Part shown: positions 21,465 to 29,000 of the stretch, piece by piece
How positions within the stretch are numbered: the first letter of the stretch is position 1
Layout: each line of letters begins with the position of its first letter
DNA from: Candidula unifasciata
Taxonomy: Eukaryota; Mollusca; Gastropoda; Stylommatophora; Geomitridae
Assembly (NCBI GenBank): GCA_905116865.2
Contig: CAJHNH020000494.1
Coordinates: forward strand, 180,001-244,000
Direction: 5' to 3'
Length of the DNA stretch: 64,000 bases
Notes under the pieces: model-generated
Told to the model about the DNA's origin: nothing
The model's input: the letters and a program-made list of their open reading frames with translations, nothing else
Database searches by the model: none
Position numbers and translations under genes: made by a program

Positions 21465-21844
21465 GGACGTTTCTTCTCTTTAGCGCATGTGAGAAAACTT
21501 ATGGAGCCTCTGATCCTGAAAATGTGAATGATCCTCGAGTATTCCCAATTTCTTTTTTCTTTATCTTAATCCCACAAACTGATATTAGAAATAACAGAAA
21601 CAATACATATAGTTTCCTTTTTTAAACAACGTTTCCAGATCCGCAGGCACGAGACAGACCATGTTGGAATGGTTGCTCAAGCTGCCAGAAAGGCTGTCAA
21701 AGTCATCTCCTGGCTGCCATGATGAGATTTGCCAGTTGGTCTGTCTGTTACATCTGTTGCTCCAGCTGCGTTGAGCCAGTCCTTTGTAACAAAGTATTAC
21801 ACAATGTAACAAAACAAAGCAAAAAACCAATATAATAAAATAAA
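580..21844 (+). CDS. RSPH14: RSPH14-like gene (radial spoke head 14 homolog), 5' incomplete, 8 exons
   Basis: Eight exons splice in phase into about 274 codons ending in TGA at 21722, with overlapping AATAAA signals at 21834-21844. Compared from memory with vertebrate RSPH14 (about 348 aa), the order and spacing of armadillo-repeat segments agree throughout; diagnostic stretches are EIILDTL, RAKAARDI, TKGKYTA and ALTCLSEAPEGR. RSPH14 is an armadillo-repeat protein linked to radial spokes of motile cilia and sperm flagella. About 70 N-terminal residues and the promoter lie before the window. Exons are small (63-149 nt) and introns are filled by minisatellites and retroelements. Exon identity is read directly; function is inferred from the family. 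Confidence 0.9.
690..885 (-). mobile_element. SINE family 1 copy, degenerate
   Basis: It reads antisense to the full copies at 18033 and 62752: the 3' part is tttacaggacgttgca and the tRNA-like head ends near cagctgggagcgaaccctgg. A G homopolymer of about 19 interrupts it. It sits just after an RSPH14 donor. Confidence 0.65.
1162..1190 (+). ncRNA. Degenerate hammerhead-like core
   Basis: AATGATGGC-TAAAT-GCCGGAACGTC resembles CUGAUGA, stem II and GAAAC with several core changes. It is probably a Penelope-type 3' UTR relic. The rest of 886-1390 shows nothing recognisable. Confidence 0.25.
1396..1730 (+). repeat. 25-bp minisatellite, about 13 copies
   Basis: The unit contains gtggtgttcccctgtccagt then ctaga, with point variants (cca/cta). 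It lies in the RSPH14 intron. Confidence 0.9.
1942..2790 (+). repeat. Unclassified dispersed element of about 850 bp, copy 1
   Basis: It matches the reverse complement of 47270-48124 nearly end to end (tgtactagaagcaaag ... gacgtggcgagtgggag ... catttaacatgtacgtt ... cttcccctgcagtcg ... aaaagactatacaaggtctttt). It has no clear ORF. It starts with TG, contains AATAAA-like stretches and might be a solo LTR; the class is unproven. Confidence 0.7.
2841..3023 (+). mobile_element. LINE 3'-end fragment (RT C-terminus)
   Basis: It translates to a segment with AQGRPRMTWTDNIRETLQ, the basic GRP-R-W-DNI motif found near the C-terminus of many non-LTR retrotransposon ORFs. The matching fragment at 10985-11160 has RSRGRPRTRWKDNIRETQQ. 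It runs directly into the GAA tract. Confidence 0.55.
3024..3390 (+). repeat. (GAA)n tract, about 350 bp, in an RSPH14 intron
   Basis: There are more than 100 nearly pure GAA units with three small interruptions (near 3139, 3275, 3372). It probably grew from the GAA-type tail of the preceding LINE fragment. The poly-Ser, poly-Arg and poly-Glu frames here are artefacts. Confidence 0.95.
3452..3586 (+). CDS. RSPH14: RSPH14 exon
   Basis: The acceptor is gcatgacacag and the donor gtaggc starts at 3587. It encodes HIIGRDSFLKLETIFPLAKL followed by a second helix ending ISQTPI. The acceptor is chosen by phase and by gap-free alignment to RSPH14; an alternative AG at 3424-3425 would add residues absent from the family. 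A (GAA)n tract ends only about 80 bp upstream. Confidence 0.87.
3640..3828 (-). mobile_element. SINE family 5 copy
   Basis: The minus strand reads a tRNA-like head (gagcggctggtcgcatgg; box B ggttcgaatccc) and a body ending near gcctacgag. A second copy is at 49315-49487. Confidence 0.7.
3900..4500. other. Intron, little recognisable
   Basis: The only hint is TGRPKKRWMFFLKIL near 4095-4140, perhaps a scrap of a LINE C-terminus. Confidence 0.4.
4505..5365 (+). repeat. 43-bp minisatellite with a built-in hairpin, about 20 copies
   Basis: Units alternate between types with aacctggtgtcag, aacctagtatcag and aacttaatatcag after a shared cgacactgggttac. In some units gacaccaggtt-ac-aacctggtgtc is a perfect inverted repeat (for example 4686-4709). 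Confidence 0.93.
5400..5760. repeat. Small dispersed repeat pieces
   Basis: cagctactgtgttgagtg...gacactgtgagctgcgg at 5413-5456 recurs at 63731-63773, and ggcacaggaacggag near 5720 recurs near 56314. The class is unknown. Confidence 0.45.
5785..6000 (-). mobile_element. SINE family 3 copy, diverged
   Basis: The minus strand matches the body of the copies at 13015 and 31072 (cttcgaagtcggagt..., ending in an accggtgatcgat-like tail). Nothing further is recognisable in 6001-6480. Confidence 0.5.
6495..6740 (+). repeat. 84-bp tandem repeat, about 2.8 copies
   Basis: The unit contains atggttgctgttgtggtgta and ggatgtacaaggatggccag. It is a multiple of three, so frames stay open; there is no sign that it is coding. 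Confidence 0.85.
7185..7330 (-). mobile_element. LINE 3'-end scrap
   Basis: The minus strand reads NWLINSIL...VRYFDQVKQHGGLDR then SRKRGGGRP, matching the FGHIKRYDGLD...RKRGRG region of the LINE fragment at 38285-38540. Confidence 0.5.
7425..8680 (+). repeat. 38-bp minisatellite, about 32 copies
   Basis: The unit contains caatgagttagtcagaaagg and tgtctcccacaccc. Variant sites (cag/ccg, cg/tg, ccc/ccg/cca) occur in patchwork. The array ends about 120 bp before an RSPH14 exon. Confidence 0.95.
8802..8878 (+). CDS. RSPH14: RSPH14 exon
   Basis: The acceptor is tcatttccag and the donor gtagga starts at 8879. It encodes GAETIVEAQFVDTLVKKLQK and a short charged tail ending in EIK, matching the RSPH14 segment GA-EII-...-KLQ. 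It ends in phase 0. Confidence 0.87.
9153..9371 (+). mobile_element. SINE family 1 copy
   Basis: The head has box A TGGCTAAGTCG and box B ggttcgatc; the body ends gtcctgtaaaaggatacgca then actaac. Confidence 0.8.
9460..9545. repeat. Dispersed repeat fragment
   Basis: ggcggaacagtttgcaatcc then actgcttgatggg also occurs at 12815-12850 and 40430-40475 (ggaggaacagtttgcagtcc). The class is unknown. Confidence 0.45.
9810..10033 (+). mobile_element. SINE family 1 copy, 5' truncated
   Basis: It starts at ggctaagtcgatgcgaacgc, keeps box B (ggttcgatccc) and ends gtcctgtaaaggattcgcaa then ctaac. Confidence 0.8.
10344..10628 (+). mobile_element. SINE family 2 copy, near full length
   Basis: The tRNA-like head is ccctgtggcggagcggctag with box B gtgggttcgctccc; the body includes gatgctgaccacatcacc and tataggtctagccctatatg; the tail is (TTTAC)n. 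It is the best example of this family here. Confidence 0.8.
10985..11160 (+). mobile_element. LINE 3'-end fragment
   Basis: It reads RGKRGVGRRSRGRPRTRWKD then NIRETQQQ...MVKAAIEQEKEPYIS, the same family as 2841-3023. Confidence 0.55.
11361..11567 (+). mobile_element. SPIN-like hAT MITE with 8-bp TSD
   Basis: It starts cagcagttttcaacctgcc and ends ggcattaggaaggttaagaa then gcaactg. The interior has caggggtcgcctaagattat and cggaaaacacatat. These match what I recall of the SPIN hAT family. Flanks atgcagac (11353-11360) and atgtagac (11568-11575) are a 7/8 target duplication. It is non-autonomous and holds no transposase. Confidence 0.85.
11572..12632 (+). repeat. 38-bp minisatellite that has captured a splice acceptor and exon start
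   Basis: The basic unit holds cttgaactgtgcctaacgtg then gcttgcttacag. From 12140 on, five units contain ttacag plus the first 27 nt of the next RSPH14 exon (starts 12149, 12283, 12379, 12475, 12533). Confidence 0.95.
12633..12781 (+). CDS. RSPH14: RSPH14 exon with duplicated acceptor
   Basis: The acceptor is cttgcttacag and the donor gttaga starts at 12782. It encodes EIILDTLHYCMGIDTQSALE and then TTLLKHH...IRAKAARDIMDL, a clear armadillo repeat. Its acceptor and first 27 nt are also present five times in the preceding minisatellite. The last copy is taken as real because only it continues into the conserved coding sequence. Confidence 0.92.
13015..13278 (+). mobile_element. SINE family 3 copy with GAA tail
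   Basis: It runs from actgcctacacaaaagcatg through tcgaagtcggagtgcatctg and gtggacgaacaaccaaaact to tggtaaacgcgaagaagaag. The 3' end resembles the LINE tail at 34566. Confidence 0.7.
13295..13975 (+). repeat. 33-35-bp minisatellite, about 20 copies
   Basis: The unit contains aaaaggaacagcatcacaac and actttggtgg. A-run length varies, so frames shift between copies. Confidence 0.93.
13976..14478. other. AT-rich intron, no gene
   Basis: Degenerate ttaatgaagaattt-type phrases suggest an eroded tandem array. Nothing else is seen. Confidence 0.4.
14479..15535 (+). repeat. 24-bp minisatellite, about 44 copies
   Basis: The unit aacatcctttgactgtcaat-ttgt is a multiple of three, so open repetitive frames appear on the minus strand. 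Subtypes (ctgtc, ctaac, gagtaac, ccaggactaac) form local blocks. Confidence 0.94.
15540..15792 (-). mobile_element. SINE family 2 copy
   Basis: Reverse complement of the 10344 copy: gggctagacctttat, cacgtggtcagcattacgcc and a head ending gccactacatcaaggcggc. It abuts the RSPH14 exon at 15837. Confidence 0.75.
15837..15953 (+). CDS. RSPH14: RSPH14 exon
   Basis: The acceptor is tctgatctag and the donor gtaaga starts at 15954. It completes a split Ser codon and encodes VPLAGKDRAVACGALQLLKN, then SSEVRAKATAAIM, an armadillo repeat. Two bases (AT) carry over to the next exon. Confidence 0.9.
16005..16280 (-). mobile_element. LINE 3'-end fragment
   Basis: Minus strand frames give RPRRRWRCNIQRDLQKLGVT and NWKEKASQRD, typical of LINE C-terminal tails. 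Stops interrupt it. Confidence 0.55.
16470..16640 (+). mobile_element. LINE 3'-end fragment (RATFCK family)
   Basis: It reads DALTLKVHRAEELSIEREIF and RRDLKRATFCKG, matching SLSMKVHEAGELARDRVSFR at 38292-38492. Confidence 0.6.
16900..17480 (-). mobile_element. Penelope-like element fragment: GIY-YIG endonuclease end and 3' UTR
   Basis: On the minus strand CSCEAAYVGKMDRRPEKRVA then EHIPLWV, SAITRHFLKSEHVV, RRLRFLEASAIRHLRPELCI and QKEMVLSLQLPW form the GIY-YIG domain of Penelope-like retroelements. Upstream RT is missing and the frame breaks near 17440. Beyond the stop (17091) the 3' UTR holds a CACCUGACGA motif at 16994-17016. Confidence 0.75.
17775..18018 (-). mobile_element. LINE 3'-end fragment
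   Basis: The minus strand reads GKTTRGEQRDKWEDNIKRWT and RDRACLRSITANPC, a LINE C-terminus. A second scrap of the same end is at 29722-29810. SINE 18033 inserted just beside it. Confidence 0.6.
18033..18264 (+). mobile_element. SINE family 1, full length with perfect 13-bp TSD
   Basis: tatacccccatct flanks both ends (18020-18032 and 18265-18277). Box A TGGCTAAGTCG and box B ggttcgatccc are both intact, as in a tRNA-derived pol III promoter. This is the reference copy for the family. Confidence 0.9.
18427..18538 (+). CDS. RSPH14: RSPH14 exon
   Basis: The acceptor is tatttcttag and the donor gtaggt starts at 18539. It encodes IAITTKGKYTAIHSLSILPL then VDDLNSEVRLNAIK, which aligns without gaps to the RSPH14 TEGKY...RLNATK segment. 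Confidence 0.92.
18745..18797 (-). mobile_element. SINE family 2 head fragment
   Basis: gaacccaagatcttcagc ... gcagactccct matches the head of the minus copy at 32330-32376. The rest of 18540-18990 is unremarkable. Confidence 0.4.
18993..19228 (+). mobile_element. SINE family 2 copy
   Basis: The head gggagccctgatggtctagc has an internal deletion; the body has ttatgctgaccacatcaccc and tgtctagccctatatacc. Confidence 0.75.
19250..19451 (-). mobile_element. SINE family 1 copy
   Basis: Antisense: gttgcgtatcctttacagga at the 3' side and cagctgggatcgaacccggc in the head. Confidence 0.8.
19518..19735 (+). mobile_element. Chimeric SINE: family 2 head, family 1 tail
   Basis: The head gggagctgccgtggtgtagt and body (tgatgctgagcacatcacc) belong to family 2, but the 3' end cttgtaaaggatatgtaact then aac is the family 1 tail. 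Confidence 0.65.
19707..19995 (+). repeat. 71-bp tandem repeat, about 4 copies, containing a SINE tail
   Basis: The unit holds cttgtaaaggatatgtaact and ttaacctgctatcccatgtg. It starts from the tail of the chimeric SINE and ends about 60 bp before an RSPH14 exon. Confidence 0.9.
20056..20118 (+). CDS. RSPH14: RSPH14 exon
   Basis: The acceptor is aatttcag and the donor gtattt starts at 20119. The 21 codons read ALTCLSEAPEGRHVLLQHVD plus K, the most strongly conserved RSPH14 stretch in the window. Phase is 0 on both sides. Confidence 0.92.
20200..20545 (-). repeat. Dispersed repeat of about 350 bp, copy 1
   Basis: Its reverse complement matches 57500-57840 (tctctgggtagtaagac, cctcgccggtgctacgg, gaacggagcacttataggtt). 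A G run replaces part of it. The class is unknown. Confidence 0.65.
20702..20974 (+). mobile_element. SINE family 2 copy
   Basis: The head is gtccccgtggtgtagcagct, box B is gtgggttcagatcc, and the tail is cctttactttactta. Confidence 0.8.
21080..21355 (+). mobile_element. LINE 3'-end fragment (RATFCK family)
   Basis: ttttggtcatatcaagcgcc ... gagagcgacgttctgcaaag encodes a broken FGHIKRHDGLE...RATFCK. It is degenerate. Confidence 0.55.
21376..21465 (+). repeat. (AAT)n microsatellite, about 29 units
   Basis: Pure AAT run in the last RSPH14 intron. Confidence 0.95.
21639..21722 (+). CDS. RSPH14: RSPH14 terminal exon with stop
   Basis: The acceptor is acgtttccag. It encodes IRRHETDHVGMVAQAARKAV then KVISWLP and TGA. 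The family's C-terminus has the same form (AARIA-SVI-x-x-P). The 3' UTR runs to about 21860. Confidence 0.88.
   Translation: MRRHETDHVGMVAQAARKAVKVISWLP
21834..21844 (+). promoter_or_regulatory. RSPH14: Poly(A) signals of RSPH14
   Basis: Two overlapping AATAAA hexamers lie 112-122 bp after the stop codon, on the sense strand. Confidence 0.6.
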
Positions 21845-21958
21845 ATGTAATGAGCTTGTGGATTTTCTCTTTGTTACAAATTGCTTCGGAAATATATTAG
21901 TGAGGCATCATGTCAGAACGTTTTATATATGTAAATGTATGTGTCTATATAATATGTA

Positions 21959-21959
<1 letters not shown>

Positions 21960-22012
<53 letters not shown>

Positions 22013-22280
22013 TATATGTGTACATATATATTCAGAGGCGGATTAAAATTCTCCTCCCCCCCCCCCCCCCCCCCGCGACCTTCAGCACTTGAGAAATTTT
22101 GCCCCTTCCCCTGCCGCCAAAGACATCTTGACGGCATTAGGGGCCCCTGGGCAAACAGAGTGCTAGGGCCCCTACGAACACTACTCTCAGAAATGAAATG
22201 TAAATTGTTACTTGACATACAGATTAACGTGGGGGCCGTTATACTCATGGGGCCTCAGGACAAGTCCAGAGCCGGCCCCC
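21960..22280. repeat. (TA)n and possible DNA-transposon/MITE remnant
   Basis: (TA)n/(CA)n is followed by cagaggcggattaaaattct, a C run and gggcccctgggcaaac. A similar phrase (ggggcttctgggcattat ... aaatccggcgctggg) is at 60206-60258. No clean inverted termini are seen. Confidence 0.4.
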
Positions 22281-22639
22281 ATGTCTTAAAGACGGCACAT
22301 GTGCTCCCATACATATCTTTAAAAAAAAAATAAACAATAATAAACCATTAAAAAAATGGTCTTTTTCGAAATTAGACAAAACTTACCGTAAGATGGAATA
22401 TAATATAGATTTTTGTATACTTTCACTTTAATAATTTTTGAATCGTTTCCTCCTACTTCTGCCGAGTTTTTGATTAGATCCCGAGACTAATCTTATGTGA
22501 CACATCTCCTCTATACAAAGCAGAAATAAACATCCAGCCTGTCTTTGTCCACTGCAATTCTTTATATATATATATAATTCTTCAACCAATTTGTATATTT
22601 TGTCTCTGATATATTTATTAGTTATTTAGAACACAAAAC

Positions 22640-22950
22640 TAATAAATATGTCAGAGACAAAATATAAATATTTACGGGACATCAGGAGCCTCTCTCGGCA
22701 GTGGTGAAACGTCGCAAACTAGCTTGGTTTGGGCACGTGGTGAGACATGATTCGATTGCAAAGACTGTACTCCAAGGAACATTGGGGGGTAGTCGAAGAA
22801 GAGGAGGGCAAAGAAGAACCTGTAATGACATCAAGAAATTGACAGGAACTCTGCCCTGGCTGCTGAGGATGGGGACGGAGCGTGTATGGGAATGCCCCGA
22901 GTGCTGTGATGTCAATTCTTAACTCAGCTCAACTGAACTCAGTGTGTAGC
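22640..22950 (+). mobile_element. LINE 3'-end fragment (ECPEC family)
   Basis: It reads VVKRRKLAWFGHVVRHDSIA, GGSRRRGGQRRTCNDIKKLT and ECPECCDVNS before the stop, then actcagctcaactgaactc. It shares its end with 26575-26970. Confidence 0.65.
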
Positions 22951-23324
22951 AGAACACATTGAGAAATTACAGCATAGAGTAATGAACAGAAAACAAGAAC
23001 TGAGTTCTTTTATTTTGCAAAGACATCAAAATTACGCTAAACATCATAAGCTTATTAACAGTTGTGGCTTTCAGCTAGGTTTGATCATTTCCTGATCTTC
23101 AACTACTTTCTGTAGCGGAAGGTTTATTCAAAAAACCGCTTCCCTGTTTTCTGAAAGTCTCACTGTGGACCTCGTGTATGTTTGCAAAGACAGCATTGGT
23201 TTCACTGCGGCCAACCGTCCTTACAGAACCGACTTACCTAATAACTTCTTGATTTAAAACAGAGCAGCTACTAAGATTATATGTATAAAATAGGGATCTT
23301 CATGGGGTAACTTATAGGCTAAAT

Positions 23325-24010
23325 TATGTTGAGAAGGAGAAAACTGGAGTACATGTAGTACACGGTAGGAAAGTTGGAGGGGAGGAGAGACAGAGGGAGA
23401 CCGAGAGAACAGATACTGGATAGTTTGACATCATGGCATGGCGGATCATTTATGTCAGAGTTGATTGAAAGTAAACGAGGCAGAAGATTATGGATAGATA
23501 TGACTACCAGCGCCACACGACATAGACTTTCTGAGGAAGAAATTAGGATACACATAGGCAAAGCAACAACAGTCTTTAAAAGCATCAACAACAAATTGAG
23601 CTATGAGCTATACAGCTTTAAGACCAAACTACGAATGTTCAGTTCTAAAGTTATTTCAATTCTAACATACGCTACAATATGCCAGCGAAAGTTGGATAAC
23701 CACCAAAGATATGTAACTGAAGTGCAATGCATTAAAAAAGAAATGTCTGAGAAAAATTATGAACATAAAATGGGATGAATTAAAAAAGAGTGAAGATGTA
23801 TTTCGGAGAAATGGTCTGGACAATACTTGTGTCGACTGCACTAAGACAAAGAAGTTGGAGATATATTGGGCACACTCTGAGACGAAATGAGCAAAGATCT
23901 ACAAAGCTAGCTCTAAAATGGGAAACAACGGTCTGAGAAAAAGAGGACGTCTAAGGGAAACATTTAAAAGAACATTTTACGAGAAGTTGGGCTGAACTCC
24001 ATGCCAGCCT
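23325..24010 (+). mobile_element. Two joined LINE RT C-terminal fragments
   Basis: First comes LEGRRDRGRPREQILDSLTS then RRLWIDMTTSATRH; then IRIHIGKATTVFKSINNKLS, YSFKTKLRMFSSKV and, further on, RRNEQRSTKLALKW. Stops and shifts show decay. The join at about 23540 looks like one fragment inserted against another. Confidence 0.6.
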
Positions 24011-24114
24011 TAGATTTCTAAGAAGGCACCCACTGTCATTAACATCGCATAATATTAGTAAGATTGTCCAAAATATCTCGTATACCAAGCTTGTTTTTTA
24101 ATTTTGCTGAACTA

Positions 24115-24745
24115 ACTAAATTTCTACAAAGCTGTAATTATTCCAGTGCTTCTCTACGCTTGCGAAACATGGACTGTGTATCAGCGCCATGCTAAAAAGT
24201 TGAATCATTTTCATATAACCCGTCTCAGAAAGCTGCTCAAAATCAAATGGCAAGATAAGAAAACCAAATACTGTGGCTTTTGATAGGGCAAACCTGCCTA
24301 GCATACACACGATACTCAGTAAATGTCAGCTGAGTTGGGCTGGTCACCTAACCCGCATGCCAGAGTATCGCCTCCCAAAGAGAATATTTTATGGGGAGTT
24401 CCAGCAAGGGAAGAGGTGCCAGGGAGGACAGAAAAATTGCTATAAAGATACTCTCAAGACTGCTCTCAATTCTTTTGGCATCAGCACGGCGACGTCCTGC
24501 ACAAGACCCATCAGGATGGCGTACATCCCTTAGGCATGGCGCATCAGCCTGCCAGGCAGTGGGAGTTGCCCAGGCAGAGAAACGAAGGCAGACTAGAAAA
24601 AACGGGATTGCTAATCGCACACTTACTGCGGCTTTCACTTGTCCACACTGCTCAAGTACTTTCTGAGTTCATATTGTACTAATCAGCCACCTTCGTACTT
24701 ATAATCATTGATCACTGCTTGTTCATTCGCTACTTTAGATGAAAG
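24115..24745 (+). mobile_element. LINE fragment: RT C-terminus with zinc-finger end
   Basis: It reads YKAVIIPVLLYACETWTVYQ, RHAKKLNHFHITRLRKLLKI, ANLPSIHTILSKCQLSWAGH and finally TCPHCSSTF near 24650, the usual layout of this LINE C-terminus. There are several stops and frameshifts. Confidence 0.7.
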
Positions 24746-25149
24746 TGGGTCTTAATCACTCGTGATGGACGAATAACAAACACCAAAAGACTAGATCAAA
24801 CAGCGACCCACAGGAACAGATCTGTTGCATGGAAGACATGACTCGTGATGACTAATGTTGGGGAAGTTGTCTGGAAGGCCAATCGTATTTGCTCAATCTC
24901 TACAGTGAGGTCCATGGTTTCGTCTATATGTCCAGAAGTTTGGTTTGCAACGACACAAACACAGACTTGATAATCCACGCCTCAGTGCACGAAAGCGTTC
25001 AACTCTTTACTACTGTTTAGACTCTACTTTTTCCTCCTCCCTCTCCTCTTTCTTCTTTTCTGCCTTTGATTTTGAAAAATAAAATACTTTTTTTACATTC
25101 TGATACTAGTTAGGACCACACACATGATACGGTATAAATGAACAAGATG

Positions 25150-25825
25150 CCTTCATGCTGATCTTACCTTGGCTAATATGTCTTTAGACATGTCCATGGC
25201 TGTCTTTGAACACCTTCAGATCTTAGCTTTAAATCCTTTGATATTTAGATTTAAACACCTTTAAAACTTGGCTTGAAACACCTTAACATCTTAGCTGTAA
25301 CCATCGTTAACATGTAGATTTAAACAACTTTTAAAACCTAGCGTTAAACATCTTTAGATCTTGGCTTAAAACATATTTAACACTTAGATTTAAACACCCT
25401 AAAAACATGGTTTTAAACACCTTCAAAAAACTTCAGAACTTGGCTTTATACACCTTCTGGACTGGGCTTTGAACACATTTATAGTGTGACTTTAAACAAG
25501 TTCATCTTATATTTTGTAACATGGTTATAAATTGGTTTAAAACAGGGTAATTGCCTGGCTTCTAAAGGTCATTGGTTGGCTTTTAAAATGGTAACTTAGC
25601 TCAAAACACGTACATAACTGAGCTTTAAACACACTAATTAATTGGTTGGTTTCAAACAAATTTATAACACGGCTTTAAACACGTCAATTAATAAGTTGCT
25701 TTAAAAAAGTAACTTAGATTCAACACTGCCATAAAGTGTCTTTAAACTCACTCATATCTTGGCATTAAACTGGTTCACTTATGACTTAAAATGTGTACAA
25801 AACCTGACTTTAAAAAAAACGGAAC
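25150..25825. repeat. Degenerate tandem array after GPCR A
   Basis: tttaaacacctt / acttggcttt phrases recur about every 28 bp with heavy drift. It may form part of the GPCR A 3' UTR. Confidence 0.55.
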
Positions 25826-25828
25826 AAC

Positions 25829-26071
25829 TTAGACGTCTTTGCTTGTAAACTGAGTAGAGATCGTTGACACTGGCTTGGTGGAGATGTTGCTAGAGGTGGT
25901 GTCAGTATTGCTGGACGACTGCGAGTCGACACTGACCAGCCCAAACATCTTGAGAAGCTCCATTCGAAATCGTCTGCCGGACATGCAGTAGAGGAGAAAG
26001 TTCAAGGATGAGTTCAGCAAAACCCCGGTGACGCTGAAGGACAAGGAGGCAGAGAGCGCCAGAACGTCCGC
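25829..26071 (-). CDS. GPCR A exon v (TM7, C-tail, stop)
   Basis: The acceptor is caccctcag and the stop is TAA. It encodes TM7 with NSSLNFLLYC, then SGRRFRMELLKMFG and a Ser/Thr-rich tail of about 40 residues, a likely arrestin/kinase substrate by analogy. Confidence 0.92.
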   Translation of the reverse strand, partial: ADVLALSASLSFSVTGVLLNSSLNFLLYCMSGRRFRMELLKMFGLVSVDSQSSSNTDTTSSNISTKPVSTISTQFTSKDV

Positions 26072-29000
26072 CTGAGGGTGAGTTAAAATCATTAAAGTCA
26101 CTTGTCAGCACAAAGAAACATTTCATACAATTTATATTCGCTCCCAATTTATGCTAAAAGTGCTACATGTGCAAGAACATGGTCACTCACAACAGACAAT
26201 ACAAGAAAGTTGACGTTCACTCTATGCTACAACTACCAGAACATGGTCACTCACAACAGACAATACAAGAAAATTGACGCTCACCTATGCTAAAATGCCA
26301 GAACATGGTCACTTACAACAGACAATACAAGAAAATTAATGCTCTATGCTACAAGTGCCAGAACATAGTCACTCACAACAGACAATACAAGAAAATTGAC
26401 GCTTATTCCATGCTACAAGTGCCATACCATGGTCACTCACAACAGACAATACAAGAAAATTGACGTTCACTCTATGCTATAAGTGCCATAACATGGTCAC
26501 TCAGAAAAGACAATACAAGAAAATTGACGTTCTCTCTATGCTACAAGTGCAAGAACATGGTCACTGACAACAGACCAAGTGGCATGCTTCACTGCGGAGA
26601 CACGGGTGAGGAGTATTGTCTGTATTTTTACTGGTGTGTTGGGAAATGAACAGGTGGAAAGATTGGCCGGTTCTGCACAACTTAGTGGAATACTGATACA
26701 TGATGAGGCAGACGTGGTTAGTGCCTTGTGGGAGAGCGCGTACAGTTCTGAAAAGCAGATGGATCACCACAGTCTGGTGAGATTGATGCAGCGGGAAGTG
26801 ACGAGAGGTTCTGGCAGATGCTTGAGGCTCAGAGGAAAGGCACGACGGATGTTTAATCAGAATGCTACTGGCACCATCAGTATCGGAACTTTTCGTTGGC
26901 TGGTGAAGATAAGGACGGAATGCCCCGAGTGCCGTGATGTCGGTTCTTGAATCAACTCAACTCAACTAAAATTACAACAGGCAGTACATGAAAATGTGTT
27001 CTCACTCTATGCAACAAGTGTCAGACATGGTCACTCACATTCCACAGGACATGTACAGCTCACAGTGTCACACCATGCACTCGGTTACGTAGCTGGACAA
27101 CGGGACTAGATACTTCTCCCTCCATATATGGAAGTGTAACAGCTAGAGCAGTTAGAAGCAAATAAATTGCTAAAAACGTTGGCCTGCCTATCCGCGGTAT
27201 TGGACCAGAAGTCAATTACATCTATTACCTCTATTTTATCTCTCTATCACTTGTCGTTGCGACCTATAGCTCTGCAGAGTCTCTTTTAGGCAGACAGTGA
27301 TGAGAGAAACGTTCTGCAAAGACCCTGCTATATGATGATGATGTATACGTAAAACACACGTTCCACTTTTTGTTTTCGCCTTCTCTTCCAACAGCTCGTC
27401 AAAGTATTGGGGCAGATGTACGGATCTTCTATCTGCTTTTCCTGGTCCGTTGAATACATTGATCTTCATTTCTTTAAGGCTGTTCTTGATTCCGTCATTC
27501 CATAGTTTTCGTGGTCTTCCACTCGCTTTGTGTTTATTATAATTCTTCTGCGCGGATCTTTGTCTCAGTCGGAGTAAGGGCATTTCCCTGAGATGCCCAA
27601 AATAATGTAATCTGTTCTACAGCTGTTCAAACTTTTCGAAATTCTACATTTTAAATTGAATCTAATAATGTTACTCTGGTAATTTAATCACCCCCCCCCC
27701 CTCCCGGTTTGACCGTAGCTGGTGACAGCCAGCGTGCACTAGATCACAAACCACTCCTTCCCAAGCGCTTAATACACCTAAGGCGTGGAATAGGATCCTT
27801 GTCTTACTTCGCTAAACGGCAATGGTAGTTCATGATGATGAAGAAGATGATGATGATAATGAAGATGATGATGAATACATATTTTATTGAAATTCATACC
27901 CCGGGTGGCGTATTGGTAATTAGGCACTGGACAACGCATGTCAGTCCCATGAAGATGAGGAAGGTGAAGGTCACGGTGAGAAGCAGACGAGTGATCTGGT
28001 TCTCGGACTCCTTGGATTTCTTCAAGGAATGACTGGTTTTCTTGTCTGCCATCCGCTTGTTGGCTTGGCTCAGCTGTATATAAACACACATCTGATTAAT
28101 TCCTTCTCTTTTGTTCATTCCATGTGTTATTTTAGGACCAGTAGAAAAATGTAAGTATCTAGGCACATGAATAACATCCGATGGAAGATGTATTACAGAG
28201 ATCAAGAATATAACTTGACAAGCCAAAACTGCATTTTACAAAATAAAGAACATGTTGTGCGACAAATCCATGCCATTGGAGGTTTGGACAACATTTTTCG
28301 TAAGTTATATAGAGCTGGTTTTAACATACGGCTGTGAAGCCTGGACAATTAATAAACAAGCCGAACAATATCTTGAGGCCTCGAAGATGTGGTTTTACAG
28401 AAGAGTCCTCAGAATCCCTTGGACAGCTAAGAAGAGCGACCCAGATATTTTTCAAGGGGCAAACGCTTGAAGACAACTTACCGCAAACATCAGAAAGAGA
28501 CAGTCATCATCTGGGGGGGGGGGGGGGGTCATGTTATGAGAACAGGGAAATTGGAACATGTTATGACCACTGGAAAGATCTGTAGAAAAAAAAAAAAAAA
28601 AAGAAAGACATGGTGAAAAGATTCTTGTTAGTCTTTTGTCATGGCATGGAGGGGTGTCAACACACGAACTCATACACGCAGTTGCAGATCGCAGATTGTG
28701 GAGAAGCATGATCGCCCACGATAGTCTGCAAGGCACTTGATGATGATGTGCTTCCCCATCGGTGGCATTACCTCCTGTGACGCAACTGACACCCAGTGAC
28801 TTCAATGACAGCCTGTGACTCCAGTAAATCACTGGGCGTCAACTGAGATTGACGATAAGCACCATGTTTCTGTCTTCAGCAGGCAGTGCTGAGTTCTCAT
28901 CCAGATAGTATCAGTAGCAACATGATAGTCTGTCCGTCTTGCTTGTCCTCCGAGTGTCCAGTATCTGAACTCCAGGTTAGGCTCTACTGCACCGTTCTCG

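Noticed and set aside
21960..22280. DNA transposon with inverted termini
   Set aside because: The left end looks plausible but no matching right terminus or TSD was found.
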